Below, one piece after another: positions 1 through 5,511 of a DNA stretch of 5,828 nucleotides (position 1 is the stretch's first letter; each line of letters begins with the position of its first letter). The stretch is from assembly GCA_023431725.1 (NCBI GenBank), contig JAEYVN010000012.1, forward strand, positions 1 through 5,828, read 5' to 3'. Source of the DNA: Pseudomonadota bacterium (lineage in GTDB: Bacteria; Pseudomonadota; Alphaproteobacteria; Rhizobiales; Xanthobacteraceae). The notes beneath the pieces are model-generated. The model was given only the letters and a program-made list of their open reading frames with translations. It was not told where the DNA came from and did no database searches. The position numbers and the translations under genes were made by a program.

Positions 1-224
1 GGTCCCATCAGGAACTCCAGCCAGCGCGGTTGGGTATGCTGCGTCCCATACTCGGCCCGCCGCAGAAAATCGCCTTCGGTCACCACTCCGACCAGATTGC
101 CCGCCGCATCGACCACCGGCAACCCGCTGATCTTCTTCTGAAGCAGCAGACGGATGACATGACTGATGGGCGCATCCAAATCGACGGAGACGACAGGCTC
201 TGTCATCACATCGCGCGCTTTCAT
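1..224 (-). CDS. CBS-domain protein, N-terminal part, cut by the left edge of the window
   Basis: The reading frame starts at the ATG at 224-222 and runs off the window after 74 codons. The start is supported by AGGAGG (plus-strand 232-237) seven bases upstream. Visible motifs are DVMT at residues 5-8 and a typical CBS second half at residues 32-56 (ISGLPVVDAAGNLVGVVTEG, then DFLRR), so one CBS motif is complete. The following segment, ending in PRWLEFLMG, resembles the linker between paired CBS motifs in alphaproteobacterial CBS proteins, some of which carry a C-terminal BON domain; whether this one does lies outside the window. CBS pairs usually bind adenine nucleotides and act as energy or stress sensors in the cytoplasm. 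The gene has no obvious link to the catabolic genes to its right, and the possible FixK/FNR box upstream would suit a low-oxygen or stress role. The family is certain; the function is not. Confidence 0.88.
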   Translation of the reverse strand, partial: MKARDVMTEPVVSVDLDAPISHVIRLLLQKKISGLPVVDAAGNLVGVVTEGDFLRRAEYGTQHTQPRWLEFLMG

Positions 225-276
225 GATGAAACCTCCTCGCATGTTTAAAGCGTGGAGAAGGCTCCGGTCTTTCGCT

Positions 277-290
277 TTGCGATAGATCAA
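277..290 (-). promoter_or_regulatory. Possible FixK/FNR-type binding site upstream of the CBS gene
   Basis: Read on the minus strand the bases are TTGATCTATCGCAA. This fits the rhizobial FixK-type pattern TTG(A/C)-N6-(T/G)CAA, known from low-oxygen regulons. It lies about 53 bases upstream of the CBS start codon, in the only intergenic region before that gene. A convincing -10 element is not seen at the class II spacing, although a TTTAAA (plus-strand 244-249) lies a few bases further down than expected. The pattern is short and could be chance. Confidence 0.33.
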
Positions 291-300
291 ACCGGACCGG

Positions 301-324
301 AAAAACCGGAGGCCTAACCGGCCT
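301..324 (-). terminator. Weak possible terminator overlapping the marR stop codon
   Basis: On the minus strand AGGCC-GGTTA-GGCCT (plus-strand 310-324) can form a 5-bp stem, with the TAG stop codon of the MarR gene partly in the loop. It is followed by CCGG and five T (plus-strand 301-305). The stem is short and the T tract is set off by four bases, so the signal is weak. Read-through into the CBS gene remains possible. Confidence 0.28.
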
Positions 325-814
325 TGCGCGAGGGCGCCGAGACCGATTCCGATTCGGCTTCGCTTTTGTCCTGACGGGGAGCGATGTTGAAATACATCTG
401 CCGCAGGCAGTCACGGGTGATCGCAAGATCGGATGCCGAAAGTCCCTCGATGGCCGCGCGCTCCATCGTGCGGGCCACGGGGATCAACCGGTTCACCAAT
501 GCGCGACCCTTGGCCGTCAGTTCAACCGAGACTTCACGATTACTCGTGTCGGACCGCACGCGGCTGACCAGGCCCATCTTGATCAGGCGCGATACGAGAC
601 GCGACATGGTCGAAACATCGATCGCGGTCATTTCCGCAAGATCAATCTGCCGCTGCTTGTCGGTATCTGACAGGACCGCCAACACCCGCCACATCGCAAT
701 GCTCAGATCGTGAGGAGCTAATTCCTCCTGCATGCGCTCAACCAGCGCCGAGCCGATCCGGTTGATCAGATACGGCAGATATTCGGACAGATCGAGATGG
801 GGGCGGTCGATCAC
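314..814 (-). CDS. MarR-family transcriptional regulator
   Basis: This 166-residue protein has the size and layout of MarR regulators: N-terminal dimerisation helices (about residues 8-35), a winged helix-turn-helix (about 36-103) and a C-terminal dimerisation helix (about 104-145). The putative recognition helix lies in residues 64-80 (AIDVSTMSRLVSRLIKM). The wing, residues 85-103, has the acidic/basic pattern RVRSDTSNREVSVELTAKG typical of the family. The tail (about 147-166) is polar and probably disordered. The start is GTG (814-812), supported by AGGAGAGT eight bases upstream. MarR dimers bind palindromes and are usually released by small aromatic or acidic ligands. The gene is divergent from the flavin reductase/monooxygenase pair and shares with it a region containing a perfect palindrome, so it most likely represses that pair and perhaps itself. 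The ligand is unknown. Confidence 0.93.
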   Translation of the reverse strand: MIDRPHLDLSEYLPYLINRIGSALVERMQEELAPHDLSIAMWRVLAVLSDTDKQRQIDLAEMTAIDVSTMSRLVSRLIKMGLVSRVRSDTSNREVSVELTAKGRALVNRLIPVARTMERAAIEGLSASDLAITRDCLRQMYFNIAPRQDKSEAESESVSAPSRKAG

Positions 815-822
815 GGCGAAAC

Positions 823-830
823 ACTCTCCT
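823..830 (-). promoter_or_regulatory. Ribosome binding site that supports the GTG start of marR
   Basis: AGGAGAGT on the minus strand lies eight bases before the GTG at 814-812. No competing ATG with such spacing is present, so the GTG start is preferred. Confidence 0.7.
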
Positions 831-846
831 GCCGGCAGATAACCTG

Positions 847-876
847 CTCTTACGAAACGCTTTCGGGCGCTGTCAA
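847..876 (-). promoter_or_regulatory. Possible promoter of the marR gene
   Basis: On the minus strand a perfect -35 hexamer TTGACA (plus-strand 871-876) is followed after 18 bases by TAAGAG (plus-strand 847-852), a poor -10. Transcription would start near 840, leaving a short leader with the ribosome binding site. It lies about 40 bases from the palindrome at 916-927, so a regulator bound there would be upstream of this promoter. Confidence 0.4.
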
Positions 877-878
877 AA

Positions 879-895
879 GGTCAGCGGTCCTGACC
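879..895. repeat. Short inverted repeat in the divergent regulatory region
   Basis: GGTCAG, five bases, CTGACC: perfect 6-bp arms with a 5-base spacer. It sits between the proposed marR -35 box and the palindrome at 916-927. It could be a second regulator site, but its sequence is unrelated to that palindrome and it may be fortuitous. Confidence 0.4.
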
Positions 896-905
896 AAATA
901 GTGCA

Positions 906-934
906 TTTACAACTGTTGCATATGCAATTATGCT
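906..934 (+). promoter_or_regulatory. Sigma70-like promoter of the flavin reductase/monooxygenase operon
   Basis: A -35 box TTTACA (906-911) and a -10 box TATGCT (929-934) are separated by exactly 17 bases. Transcription would begin near 941, about 45 bases before the flavin reductase start codon. The spacer contains the perfect palindrome at 916-927, so a bound repressor would cover the promoter core. Confidence 0.6.
916..927. promoter_or_regulatory. Perfect palindrome, probable MarR operator
   Basis: TTGCATATGCAA is a perfect 12-bp palindrome in the intergenic region between the MarR gene and the divergent monooxygenase operon. AT-centred palindromes of this kind with TTGC/GCAA ends are typical of MarR-family operators. 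It lies between the -35 and -10 boxes of the plus-strand promoter, a classic position for repression by occlusion. That the neighbouring MarR protein binds it is inferred. Confidence 0.65.
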
Positions 935-985
935 CCTGTCCAACGATAAGAACAAGGCCTCAAACGGGTCGGCAGGGAGAGAGAG

Positions 986-1501
986 ATGGACCAGACTGGC
1001 ACCGATTTCCGCAAGGCCATGCGTCGCCTCACCAGCGCGGTGAGTGTGATTTCGACGGCTCATGACAACGTCCGGTATGGCATCACCGTTACCTCGGTGA
1101 CGTCAGTATCTATGGCGCCGCCGTCACTGCTCATCTGCATCAATCAGCGCGCCAGAATCCACACGCCGCTCATTCGCGCCGGCCAGTTCTGCGTCAACAT
1201 CCTGCAGGCCCATCAGATCGAAATTGCCGACGCTTTCAGCGGTGCAGGCCCTCAGGGCGAGGACCGCTTCCTGTGCGGCGAATGGGCGAGCGACGACGAA
1301 GAGCTGCCCTATCTCATTCCGGCGCAAGCCAGCGTGTTCTGCGACCTGGATGCGATTTCCAGCTACGGCACGCATTCCATTCTCGTCGGCAAGGTGCGTC
1401 AGGTTGCCGTGCGCGGTCAGGTCGCGCCGCTTTTGTATCAGGACGGGCAATATACGGTCGGTCTTGGCGAAGGCGTCGATTGGGTCGTGCCGATCGCGTA
1501 A
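986..1501 (+). CDS. Flavin reductase of a two-component monooxygenase (flavin reductase-like FMN-binding family)
   Basis: This 171-residue protein has the usual length of the stand-alone flavin reductases (HpaC/RutF-like) that use NAD(P)H to make free reduced FMN or FAD for a partner oxygenase. Family motifs are visible: FRKAMRRLTSAVSVIST (8-24), YGITVTSVTSVSMAPPSLLI (31-50; the flavin-binding segment with the PP turn), a conserved FCVNIL (68-73), and YGTHSILVGKV (127-137; the GxHxxxxGxV motif). The start is supported by a purine-rich GGGAGAGAG just upstream. The gene ends 51 bases before the luciferase-like monooxygenase and shares its promoter, so it almost certainly feeds that enzyme. The divergent MarR gene and the palindrome upstream indicate substrate-controlled expression. 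Family assignment is firm; the choice of flavin and of NADH or NADPH cannot be told from sequence. Confidence 0.93.
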   Translation: MDQTGTDFRKAMRRLTSAVSVISTAHDNVRYGITVTSVTSVSMAPPSLLICINQRARIHTPLIRAGQFCVNILQAHQIEIADAFSGAGPQGEDRFLCGEWASDDEELPYLIPAQASVFCDLDAISSYGTHSILVGKVRQVAVRGQVAPLLYQDGQYTVGLGEGVDWVVPIA

Positions 1502-1552
1502 CGGCGACGCGGCTTAGCCGATAACGAACAACAGTTTTCCAGGGAGGTTGAT

Positions 1553-2632
1553 ATGGAATTTGGTTATTTCACGCTGTCTGACAATCACTATGAAGGCAAT
1601 ACGCGCGACGCCAATACATTCGTGAAGGACCTCACCGCCGAGGCCCTGTATGCCGACAAGCTCGGCATGCATTCGGCGTGGATCGGCGAGCATCACTTCA
1701 ATTCGCTCGGCGTGAACTCGTCGCCGGAAATGGTGCTGGCCTATATCGCCGCCCAGACCAAGCATATCCGCCTCGCCCCGGCCGTCACCGTGCTGCCGCT
1801 GCACAATCCGATCCGCGTCGCCGAACAATGGTCGACGCTCGATCTTCTGTCGGGCGGACGCGTCGATTTCGCCGCCGGCCGCGGCTATGACCGCCGTGAG
1901 TATCTGCCATTCGGCGTATCCTTCGAGGACAACCAGTCGATCTTCGACGAAGGCGTCGACATCCTGCGCAAGCTCTGGGGCTCGAACGGCGATCGCATCG
2001 ACTACAACGGCAAGCATTACCAGTTCGAGGATGTGCGCATCACCCCGCAGCCGCTGCAGAACCCGATGCCGATCTACATCGCATCCTTCTCCAAGCCCTC
2101 GATCGAACTCGCCGCGCGTCTCGATTGCGGCCTGATCGTCGCGCCGTTTGCGGCCGCCATGAGCTTTGGCGGTCTCAAGCAGGTGGCCGACCTCTACAAG
2201 GAAAGCTGCGCCAAATACGGCACCAAGCCGCACCGCCTGATGTGCAGCTACTTCACGCATTTCGCCGACGATGCGGCGAGCGAGAAGGCCCAGCGCGAGC
2301 GTCAGATCCGCTACTACAAGGAATGCGTGATCCCGTCCTTCCCGGGCGACCCGCTCACCGCGCCGCCGAGCTACCGCTACTTCATCGACATGGTGGAGCG
2401 CCTGCACAAGGTGAAGCCGGAAGACCTGACCGAGAATTCGGTGCTGGTCGGCAATTCGGCCCGCATCACCGAGACGCTGAAGAAGGTCGAGGCCGCCGGC
2501 TTCGACGAAGTCATCCTCTACTTCAACGTCGGCATGAAGCCGCACAAGATGGTGCTGGAAGAGATGGATCGCTTCATGAGCGAAGTCGCGCCGCAATTCC
2601 AGGGCAAGCATCTGGAGCGCCGCGCCGCCTGA
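1553..2632 (+). CDS. LLM class flavin-dependent oxidoreductase (bacterial luciferase-like monooxygenase)
   Basis: This 359-residue protein has the length of bacterial luciferase alpha-type enzymes (single TIM-barrel domain). Seen motifs: the N-terminal beta strand MEFGYFTL, WIGEHHFNSLG (43-53) with the EHH triad region matching the active-site histidine of LuxA-like proteins, LAPAVTVLPLHNPIRVAEQW (74-93), LLSGGRVDFAAGRGYDRREY (98-117; flavin phosphate region), and near the C-terminus the FDEVILYFNVG strand (317-327). GGAGGT sits six bases before the ATG. Such enzymes use reduced FMN from a separate reductase and O2 to hydroxylate, cleave or Baeyer-Villiger oxidise small substrates. The flavin reductase immediately upstream is the likely partner. 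It has no membrane segment or signal peptide and should be cytoplasmic. The substrate is unknown; similarity is to the general LLM family, and I do not recognise a characterised member. Confidence 0.93.
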   Translation: MEFGYFTLSDNHYEGNTRDANTFVKDLTAEALYADKLGMHSAWIGEHHFNSLGVNSSPEMVLAYIAAQTKHIRLAPAVTVLPLHNPIRVAEQWSTLDLLSGGRVDFAAGRGYDRREYLPFGVSFEDNQSIFDEGVDILRKLWGSNGDRIDYNGKHYQFEDVRITPQPLQNPMPIYIASFSKPSIELAARLDCGLIVAPFAAAMSFGGLKQVADLYKESCAKYGTKPHRLMCSYFTHFADDAASEKAQRERQIRYYKECVIPSFPGDPLTAPPSYRYFIDMVERLHKVKPEDLTENSVLVGNSARITETLKKVEAAGFDEVILYFNVGMKPHKMVLEEMDRFMSEVAPQFQGKHLERRAA

Positions 2633-2650
2633 TCGAGACGTTGAGAGCTA

Positions 2651-2673
2651 CCTTGTCCTCCCAAGCGACAAGG
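2651..2673 (+). repeat. Stem-loop just upstream of the operon terminator
   Basis: CCTTGTC, nine bases, GACAAGG: perfect 7-bp arms, placed 18 bases after the monooxygenase stop codon and 8 bases before the terminator stem. It may stabilise the 3' end of the mRNA or be chance. Confidence 0.4.
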
Positions 2674-2680
2674 AATCTTC

Positions 2681-2713
2681 AGGCCGCAACCTTTCAGGTT
2701 GCGGCCTTTTTTT
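2681..2713 (+). terminator. Strong rho-independent terminator of the flavin reductase/monooxygenase operon
   Basis: GGCCGCAACC (2682-2691), loop TTTCA, GGTTGCGGCC (2697-2706) form a perfect 10-bp GC-rich stem, extendable by an A-T pair, followed at once by seven T (2707-2713). It ends the operon about 50 bases after the monooxygenase stop codon and separates it from the Rid/TTT genes. Confidence 0.93.
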
Positions 2714-2752
2714 CGCGAACCGGACAGTCGCCCGCGGCATCTCGGCTCACCG

Positions 2753-2764
2753 GGATATCTATCC
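2753..2764. repeat. Short palindrome upstream of the Rid-like gene
   Basis: GGATA-TC-TATCC has perfect 5-bp arms around a 2-base centre. It lies in the 110-base gap between the terminator and the Rid-like gene, where a promoter would be expected, but no clear -35/-10 pair is seen next to it. A possible operator, low confidence. Confidence 0.25.
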
Positions 2765-2823
2765 AGCGCCGCGCCGGATTTGCTACGACTAAAGGCTGAT
2801 AGTTCTCAGTCACGTCAGGCAGC

Positions 2824-4107
2824 ATGTCCTCCAAGACTTCAATCAAAGCTCTGGCCGTTCGCGAAGTCGGTACGAGCCGCATCCCGCTCGCCGGCGGCGT
2901 CCGCGCCGGCGATCTCGTTTTCGTATCCGGCCTCCTTCCCGACGATCTCGGCGATGGCGGACGCCCCCTCTCCGGCGACCCCATTGCCCTGACTCAAGCA
3001 CAAGCGATCTGGCGCAAGGCGTCGGCGATTCTCGCCGAAGGCGATGCCGATGTGTCGCGCATCGTGCGCTGCGACCAGTTCTTCGAGGACTGGCGCTCCG
3101 TGCCCTTCTTCCATCAGGCGCGGCGCGAAGCCTGCGGCAATTACATCGCACCGAGCACATCGATCCTGCAGCCGCAAACCGCCGTACCAGGCGCCGTCCT
3201 GATGACCGACATGATCGCGGTCGCCCGCAGCGGCCCCGCCATCGAACCGATCTTTCCGAAGGGCCTCGATCTTCCGTCGACATCCTCCTTCGTGCCGGTG
3301 GTCAAATCCGGCGATTTCGTCTTCGTGGCCGGTTTCCTTGGCGCCAGCGGCGTCGGCGATCTCGATGGCGTCGCCACCGAAGCCAAAGTCCCGGAGGGGC
3401 ATCTCTGGAAGGGCAATCGCATCCAGCTGGAAACAAAATACGTCATCCAGAAAAAGCTGATCCCGGCTTTGGAAGGCGCGGGCCTCACGCTGCAGGATGT
3501 CGTCAAGGCAAACGTCTTCCTGCGCGACATTGAAGACACGCCGGCCTTCAATCAGGTGTGGAGTGAAGCCTTCGGCGGACACGTGCCGGCCACGGCGATC
3601 ACACCGACCAGCAAGCCGGGCTTCGCGATCGAAGATTCCCGCATCGAGATCAATCTCGTCGCGACTGCCTCGCGGCACACCCAGCGTATCGACGGCGGCC
3701 GCGCCGCCCTCGCCGTCTGTCAGGGCCAGCCCGTCGCCATCCATGCCGGCGACTTCCTGATCTTCTCGGGGATGATGGCCGCCGATGCGGACGGACTGAT
3801 CGCTGATGCCAGGATCGATCCGCGCGAGCATTATCTCTCATCCAGTATCGAAGCGCAGATGCATCATCTGCTGGATTGCGCGGAGGAAGCCTGCGCCAAG
3901 GTCGGAGCCTCGCTGAGCAACGTGGCCCGAATCCTGCAGACGCATACCGACCTGGGTGACCTCCTGCCGGCGCTGAAAGTGTGGCAGCAGCGGTTACCCG
4001 GCATTCCCCTTCCGATCAGTGCGGCTCGCGTCCCGGCTCCGCTGATCGTTCCCGGATGTTCCGTGCAGCTCGATCTGTGGATCTACGCTCCACGAGCATC
4101 ATTCTGA
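2824..4107 (+). CDS. Triple-domain RidA/YjgF/YER057c/UK114-like protein
   Basis: This 427-residue protein is about three times the length of an ordinary RidA (about 130). Three repeats can be aligned by eye. The strand motif recurs as AGDLVFVSG (28-36), SGDFVFVAG (162-170) and AGDFLIFSG (308-316). The mid-domain helix recurs at about 77-105, 223-252 and 364-393. The C-terminal strand recurs as VLMTDMIAVA (125-134), RIEINLVAT (273-281) and VQLDLWIYA (414-422). RidA enzymes deaminate reactive enamines/imines with an arginine (Arg105 in E. coli RidA) whose position is not occupied by arginine in any repeat by my reading. The equivalent of Glu120 is kept only in the second repeat. The start is the first ATG after an in-frame TAG (2800-2802); no strong ribosome binding site is seen. 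It lies 48 bases before the TTT protein gene, likely in one operon. The exact reaction is unknown. Confidence 0.88.
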   Translation: MSSKTSIKALAVREVGTSRIPLAGGVRAGDLVFVSGLLPDDLGDGGRPLSGDPIALTQAQAIWRKASAILAEGDADVSRIVRCDQFFEDWRSVPFFHQARREACGNYIAPSTSILQPQTAVPGAVLMTDMIAVARSGPAIEPIFPKGLDLPSTSSFVPVVKSGDFVFVAGFLGASGVGDLDGVATEAKVPEGHLWKGNRIQLETKYVIQKKLIPALEGAGLTLQDVVKANVFLRDIEDTPAFNQVWSEAFGGHVPATAITPTSKPGFAIEDSRIEINLVATASRHTQRIDGGRAALAVCQGQPVAIHAGDFLIFSGMMAADADGLIADARIDPREHYLSSSIEAQMHHLLDCAEEACAKVGASLSNVARILQTHTDLGDLLPALKVWQQRLPGIPLPISAARVPAPLIVPGCSVQLDLWIYAPRASF

Positions 4108-4145
4108 ACAATGCGACGCGACTTTCCGATCGATGACGCGAAACT

Positions 4146-4150
4146 GGAGA
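4146..4150 (+). promoter_or_regulatory. Ribosome binding site deciding the start of the TTT-family gene
   Basis: GGAGA lies five bases before the ATG at 4156. The in-frame ATG at 4111, only three bases after the Rid-like stop codon, has no such site and would put 15 mainly charged residues before the signal peptide. The start at 4156 is therefore preferred. Confidence 0.65.
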
Positions 4151-4155
4151 CTTTG

Positions 4156-5154
4156 ATGACTGGATTCCATACTCTCGGCCGGCGCCCGTTTGCAGGCGCA
4201 GTCTGTCTGGCGCTGGCCTTTGCCATCGCGCCTGTCGCAACCGCCGCGGCCCAGACCTATCCCGACCGGGCCGTACGCGTGATCGTACCGTTCGCGGCCG
4301 GCGGCGGATCGGACACGGTCGGTCGCGCCATCGCGCAGAAACTGCAGGATAAGTTCGGCCAGCCATTCGTTGTCGAGAACCGCACCGGCGCCGGCGGCTC
4401 CATCGGCGCCAACCAGGTCGCAAAGGCGACGCCGGATGGCTACACCCTGCTGCTCGGGTCGTCGTCGGAAATTTCTCAATATCCCAACGTGAAAGCGGAC
4501 ATCCCGTATAACTCGGTGAAGGACTTCGCTCCGATCGCGGCCGTCGCAACCGTCCCGCTGGCACTCACGGTGAAGCAGGATCTGCCGGTCAAATCGGTGG
4601 CCGAGATCATCGACTATGCCAAAAAAAATCCGGGCAAGCTGAATTACGGTTCGGCAGGACCGGGCTCTACCACGCACCTGGCTGTCGCCCTCTTCACGTC
4701 GATGACCGGCACCAACATGACGCATGTGCCCTATAAAGGCAGCGCACCGGTCATCACCGATCTCCTCGCCGGTACGCTCGATCTGTCGATCTCGACGATG
4801 CCGGCGGTGCTGCCGCACGCCAATGGCGGCAAGATCAAGATCCTGGCGGTCTCCACCGCGCAGCGCGCCAAAGCCATGCCGGACGTGGTCACGATCGAGG
4901 AAGGTGGCGTGAAGGGCTATGCGACCGGCCTGTGGACTGGACTGCTTGCGCCCGCCGGCACGCCGCCGCAGATCATCGCAACGCTCAACGCCGCCGTGAA
5001 TGACGCACTCAAGTCCGACGACCTGAAAGCCTTGCTTGCCAAGCAGGGGGCTGAGCCGACCGGCGGCACACCGCAGCAATTCGGCGATGAGATCAAACGC
5101 GACCTCGCCATCTGGAATGACGTCGCCAAGAAGAACAATATCAAGATCGACTAA
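4156..5154 (+). CDS. TTT-family (Bug/TctC-like) periplasmic solute-binding protein
   Basis: From the ATG at 4156 the protein has 332 residues, typical of the family. Residues 1-32 form a classical signal peptide: basic HTLGRR, a hydrophobic core AGAVCLALAFAIAPVA, then TAAA before Q33, where signal peptidase I should cut. Family motifs follow: VIVPFAAGGGSDTVGR (42-57), FVVENRTGAGGSIGANQVAK (71-90), ATPDGYTLLLGS (91-102), NYGSAGPGSTTHLA (163-176), HVPYKGSAPVITDLLAGTLD (190-209). Bug proteins bind small carboxylates and related compounds in the periplasm. Some serve tripartite tricarboxylate transporters, but many are orphans, as here: no TctA/TctB membrane genes are in the window. It follows the triple-Rid gene by 48 bases and is closed by its own terminator. 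The ligand is unknown. A degraded copy of its 3' part lies about 360 bases downstream. Confidence 0.93.
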   Translation: MTGFHTLGRRPFAGAVCLALAFAIAPVATAAAQTYPDRAVRVIVPFAAGGGSDTVGRAIAQKLQDKFGQPFVVENRTGAGGSIGANQVAKATPDGYTLLLGSSSEISQYPNVKADIPYNSVKDFAPIAAVATVPLALTVKQDLPVKSVAEIIDYAKKNPGKLNYGSAGPGSTTHLAVALFTSMTGTNMTHVPYKGSAPVITDLLAGTLDLSISTMPAVLPHANGGKIKILAVSTAQRAKAMPDVVTIEEGGVKGYATGLWTGLLAPAGTPPQIIATLNAAVNDALKSDDLKALLAKQGAEPTGGTPQQFGDEIKRDLAIWNDVAKKNNIKID

Positions 5155-5207
5155 GATCGCACTTCACCGCCGGCCGCATGGCGGATGATGTCTCTGCGAC
5201 ACTGATA

Positions 5208-5245
5208 GTGCCGCGCGCCACAGGGTGCGCGGCACTTTTCATTTT
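5208..5245 (+). terminator. Rho-independent terminator of the Rid/TTT gene pair
   Basis: GTGCCGCGCGCC (5208-5219), loop ACAG, GGTGCGCGGCAC (5224-5235) form a 12-bp stem with one G-U pair, followed by TTTTCATTTT (5236-5245). It lies 53 bases after the TTT gene stop codon. A matching terminator of the same geometry follows the gene remnant at 5727-5762. Confidence 0.88.
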
Positions 5246-5511
5246 ATGAGCAAGGAATTCCCGCGCTATTGGGTGCCACTCTCAATGTCGAAGGCATGCA
5301 GCACCCTGCTCACACACGCCGAAGGATATTGCGCAAAGCATTGGCGAAGGCCGAAAATATCGTGTTTTGGCGCGTTGCGTTTCACATGAAATAATTCCTA
5401 TCAGCGGCCTCATAAGCGCGTTTTCATGCTCGAAGAAGAGAGGATGCTCTGACATTGAATTGCGCACGTACAAGCCCTTCGGCAGGATGATCGTGACTGC
5501 GTTTCCGAAAT
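5246..5511. other. Intergenic stretch with no gene found
   Basis: Between the first terminator and the TTT gene remnant I see no reading frame with a plausible start, ribosome binding site or recognisable protein. The stretch looks more A/T-rich than its surroundings. A plus-strand TTGGCG (5367-5372), 17-base spacer, AATAAT (5390-5395) could be a promoter, perhaps left over from the lost part of the downstream gene, but it leads into no intact gene. I see no similarity to the 5' part of the TTT gene here, so that part of the second copy seems to be deleted or replaced. Confidence 0.5.

Noticed and set aside
30..248. Small plus-strand frame of 72 codons at the left edge
   Set aside because: It lies opposite the CBS-domain coding sequence, which has a strong ribosome binding site and clear motifs.
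1510..1520. CGGC-TTA-GCCG hairpin between the flavin reductase and the monooxygenase
   Set aside because: Only a 4-bp stem with no T tract; not a terminator, and too short to call as a regulatory element.
1514..2611. Long open frame of 365 codons on the minus strand opposite the LLM monooxygenase
   Set aside because: It mirrors the codon structure of the plus-strand gene, whose luciferase-like motifs are clear; the antisense product has no recognisable domain. It is a high-GC shadow frame.
2839..3831. 330-codon minus-strand open frame opposite the triple-Rid gene
   Set aside because: The plus-strand frame has three recognisable Rid repeats; the antisense protein is low-complexity and unlike known families.
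986..4107. Interpretation as a Rut pyrimidine-degradation operon
   Set aside because: Although LLM oxygenase, flavin reductase and a Rid-like protein occur together, the Rid protein is triple-domain, a terminator splits the cluster, and no other Rut genes are seen.
4111..4155. Upstream in-frame ATG giving the TTT protein 15 extra residues
   Set aside because: No ribosome binding site, and it would place a charged segment before the signal peptide; the ATG at 4156 has GGAGA at good spacing.
4099..5079. 326-codon minus-strand open frame opposite the TTT gene
   Set aside because: Arg/Gly/Asp-rich shadow of a gene with a clear signal peptide and family motifs.
5282..5473. Minus-strand frame of 63 codons in the right-hand intergenic stretch
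   Set aside because: It needs a TTG start, has no good ribosome binding site, and its product resembles nothing I recognise.
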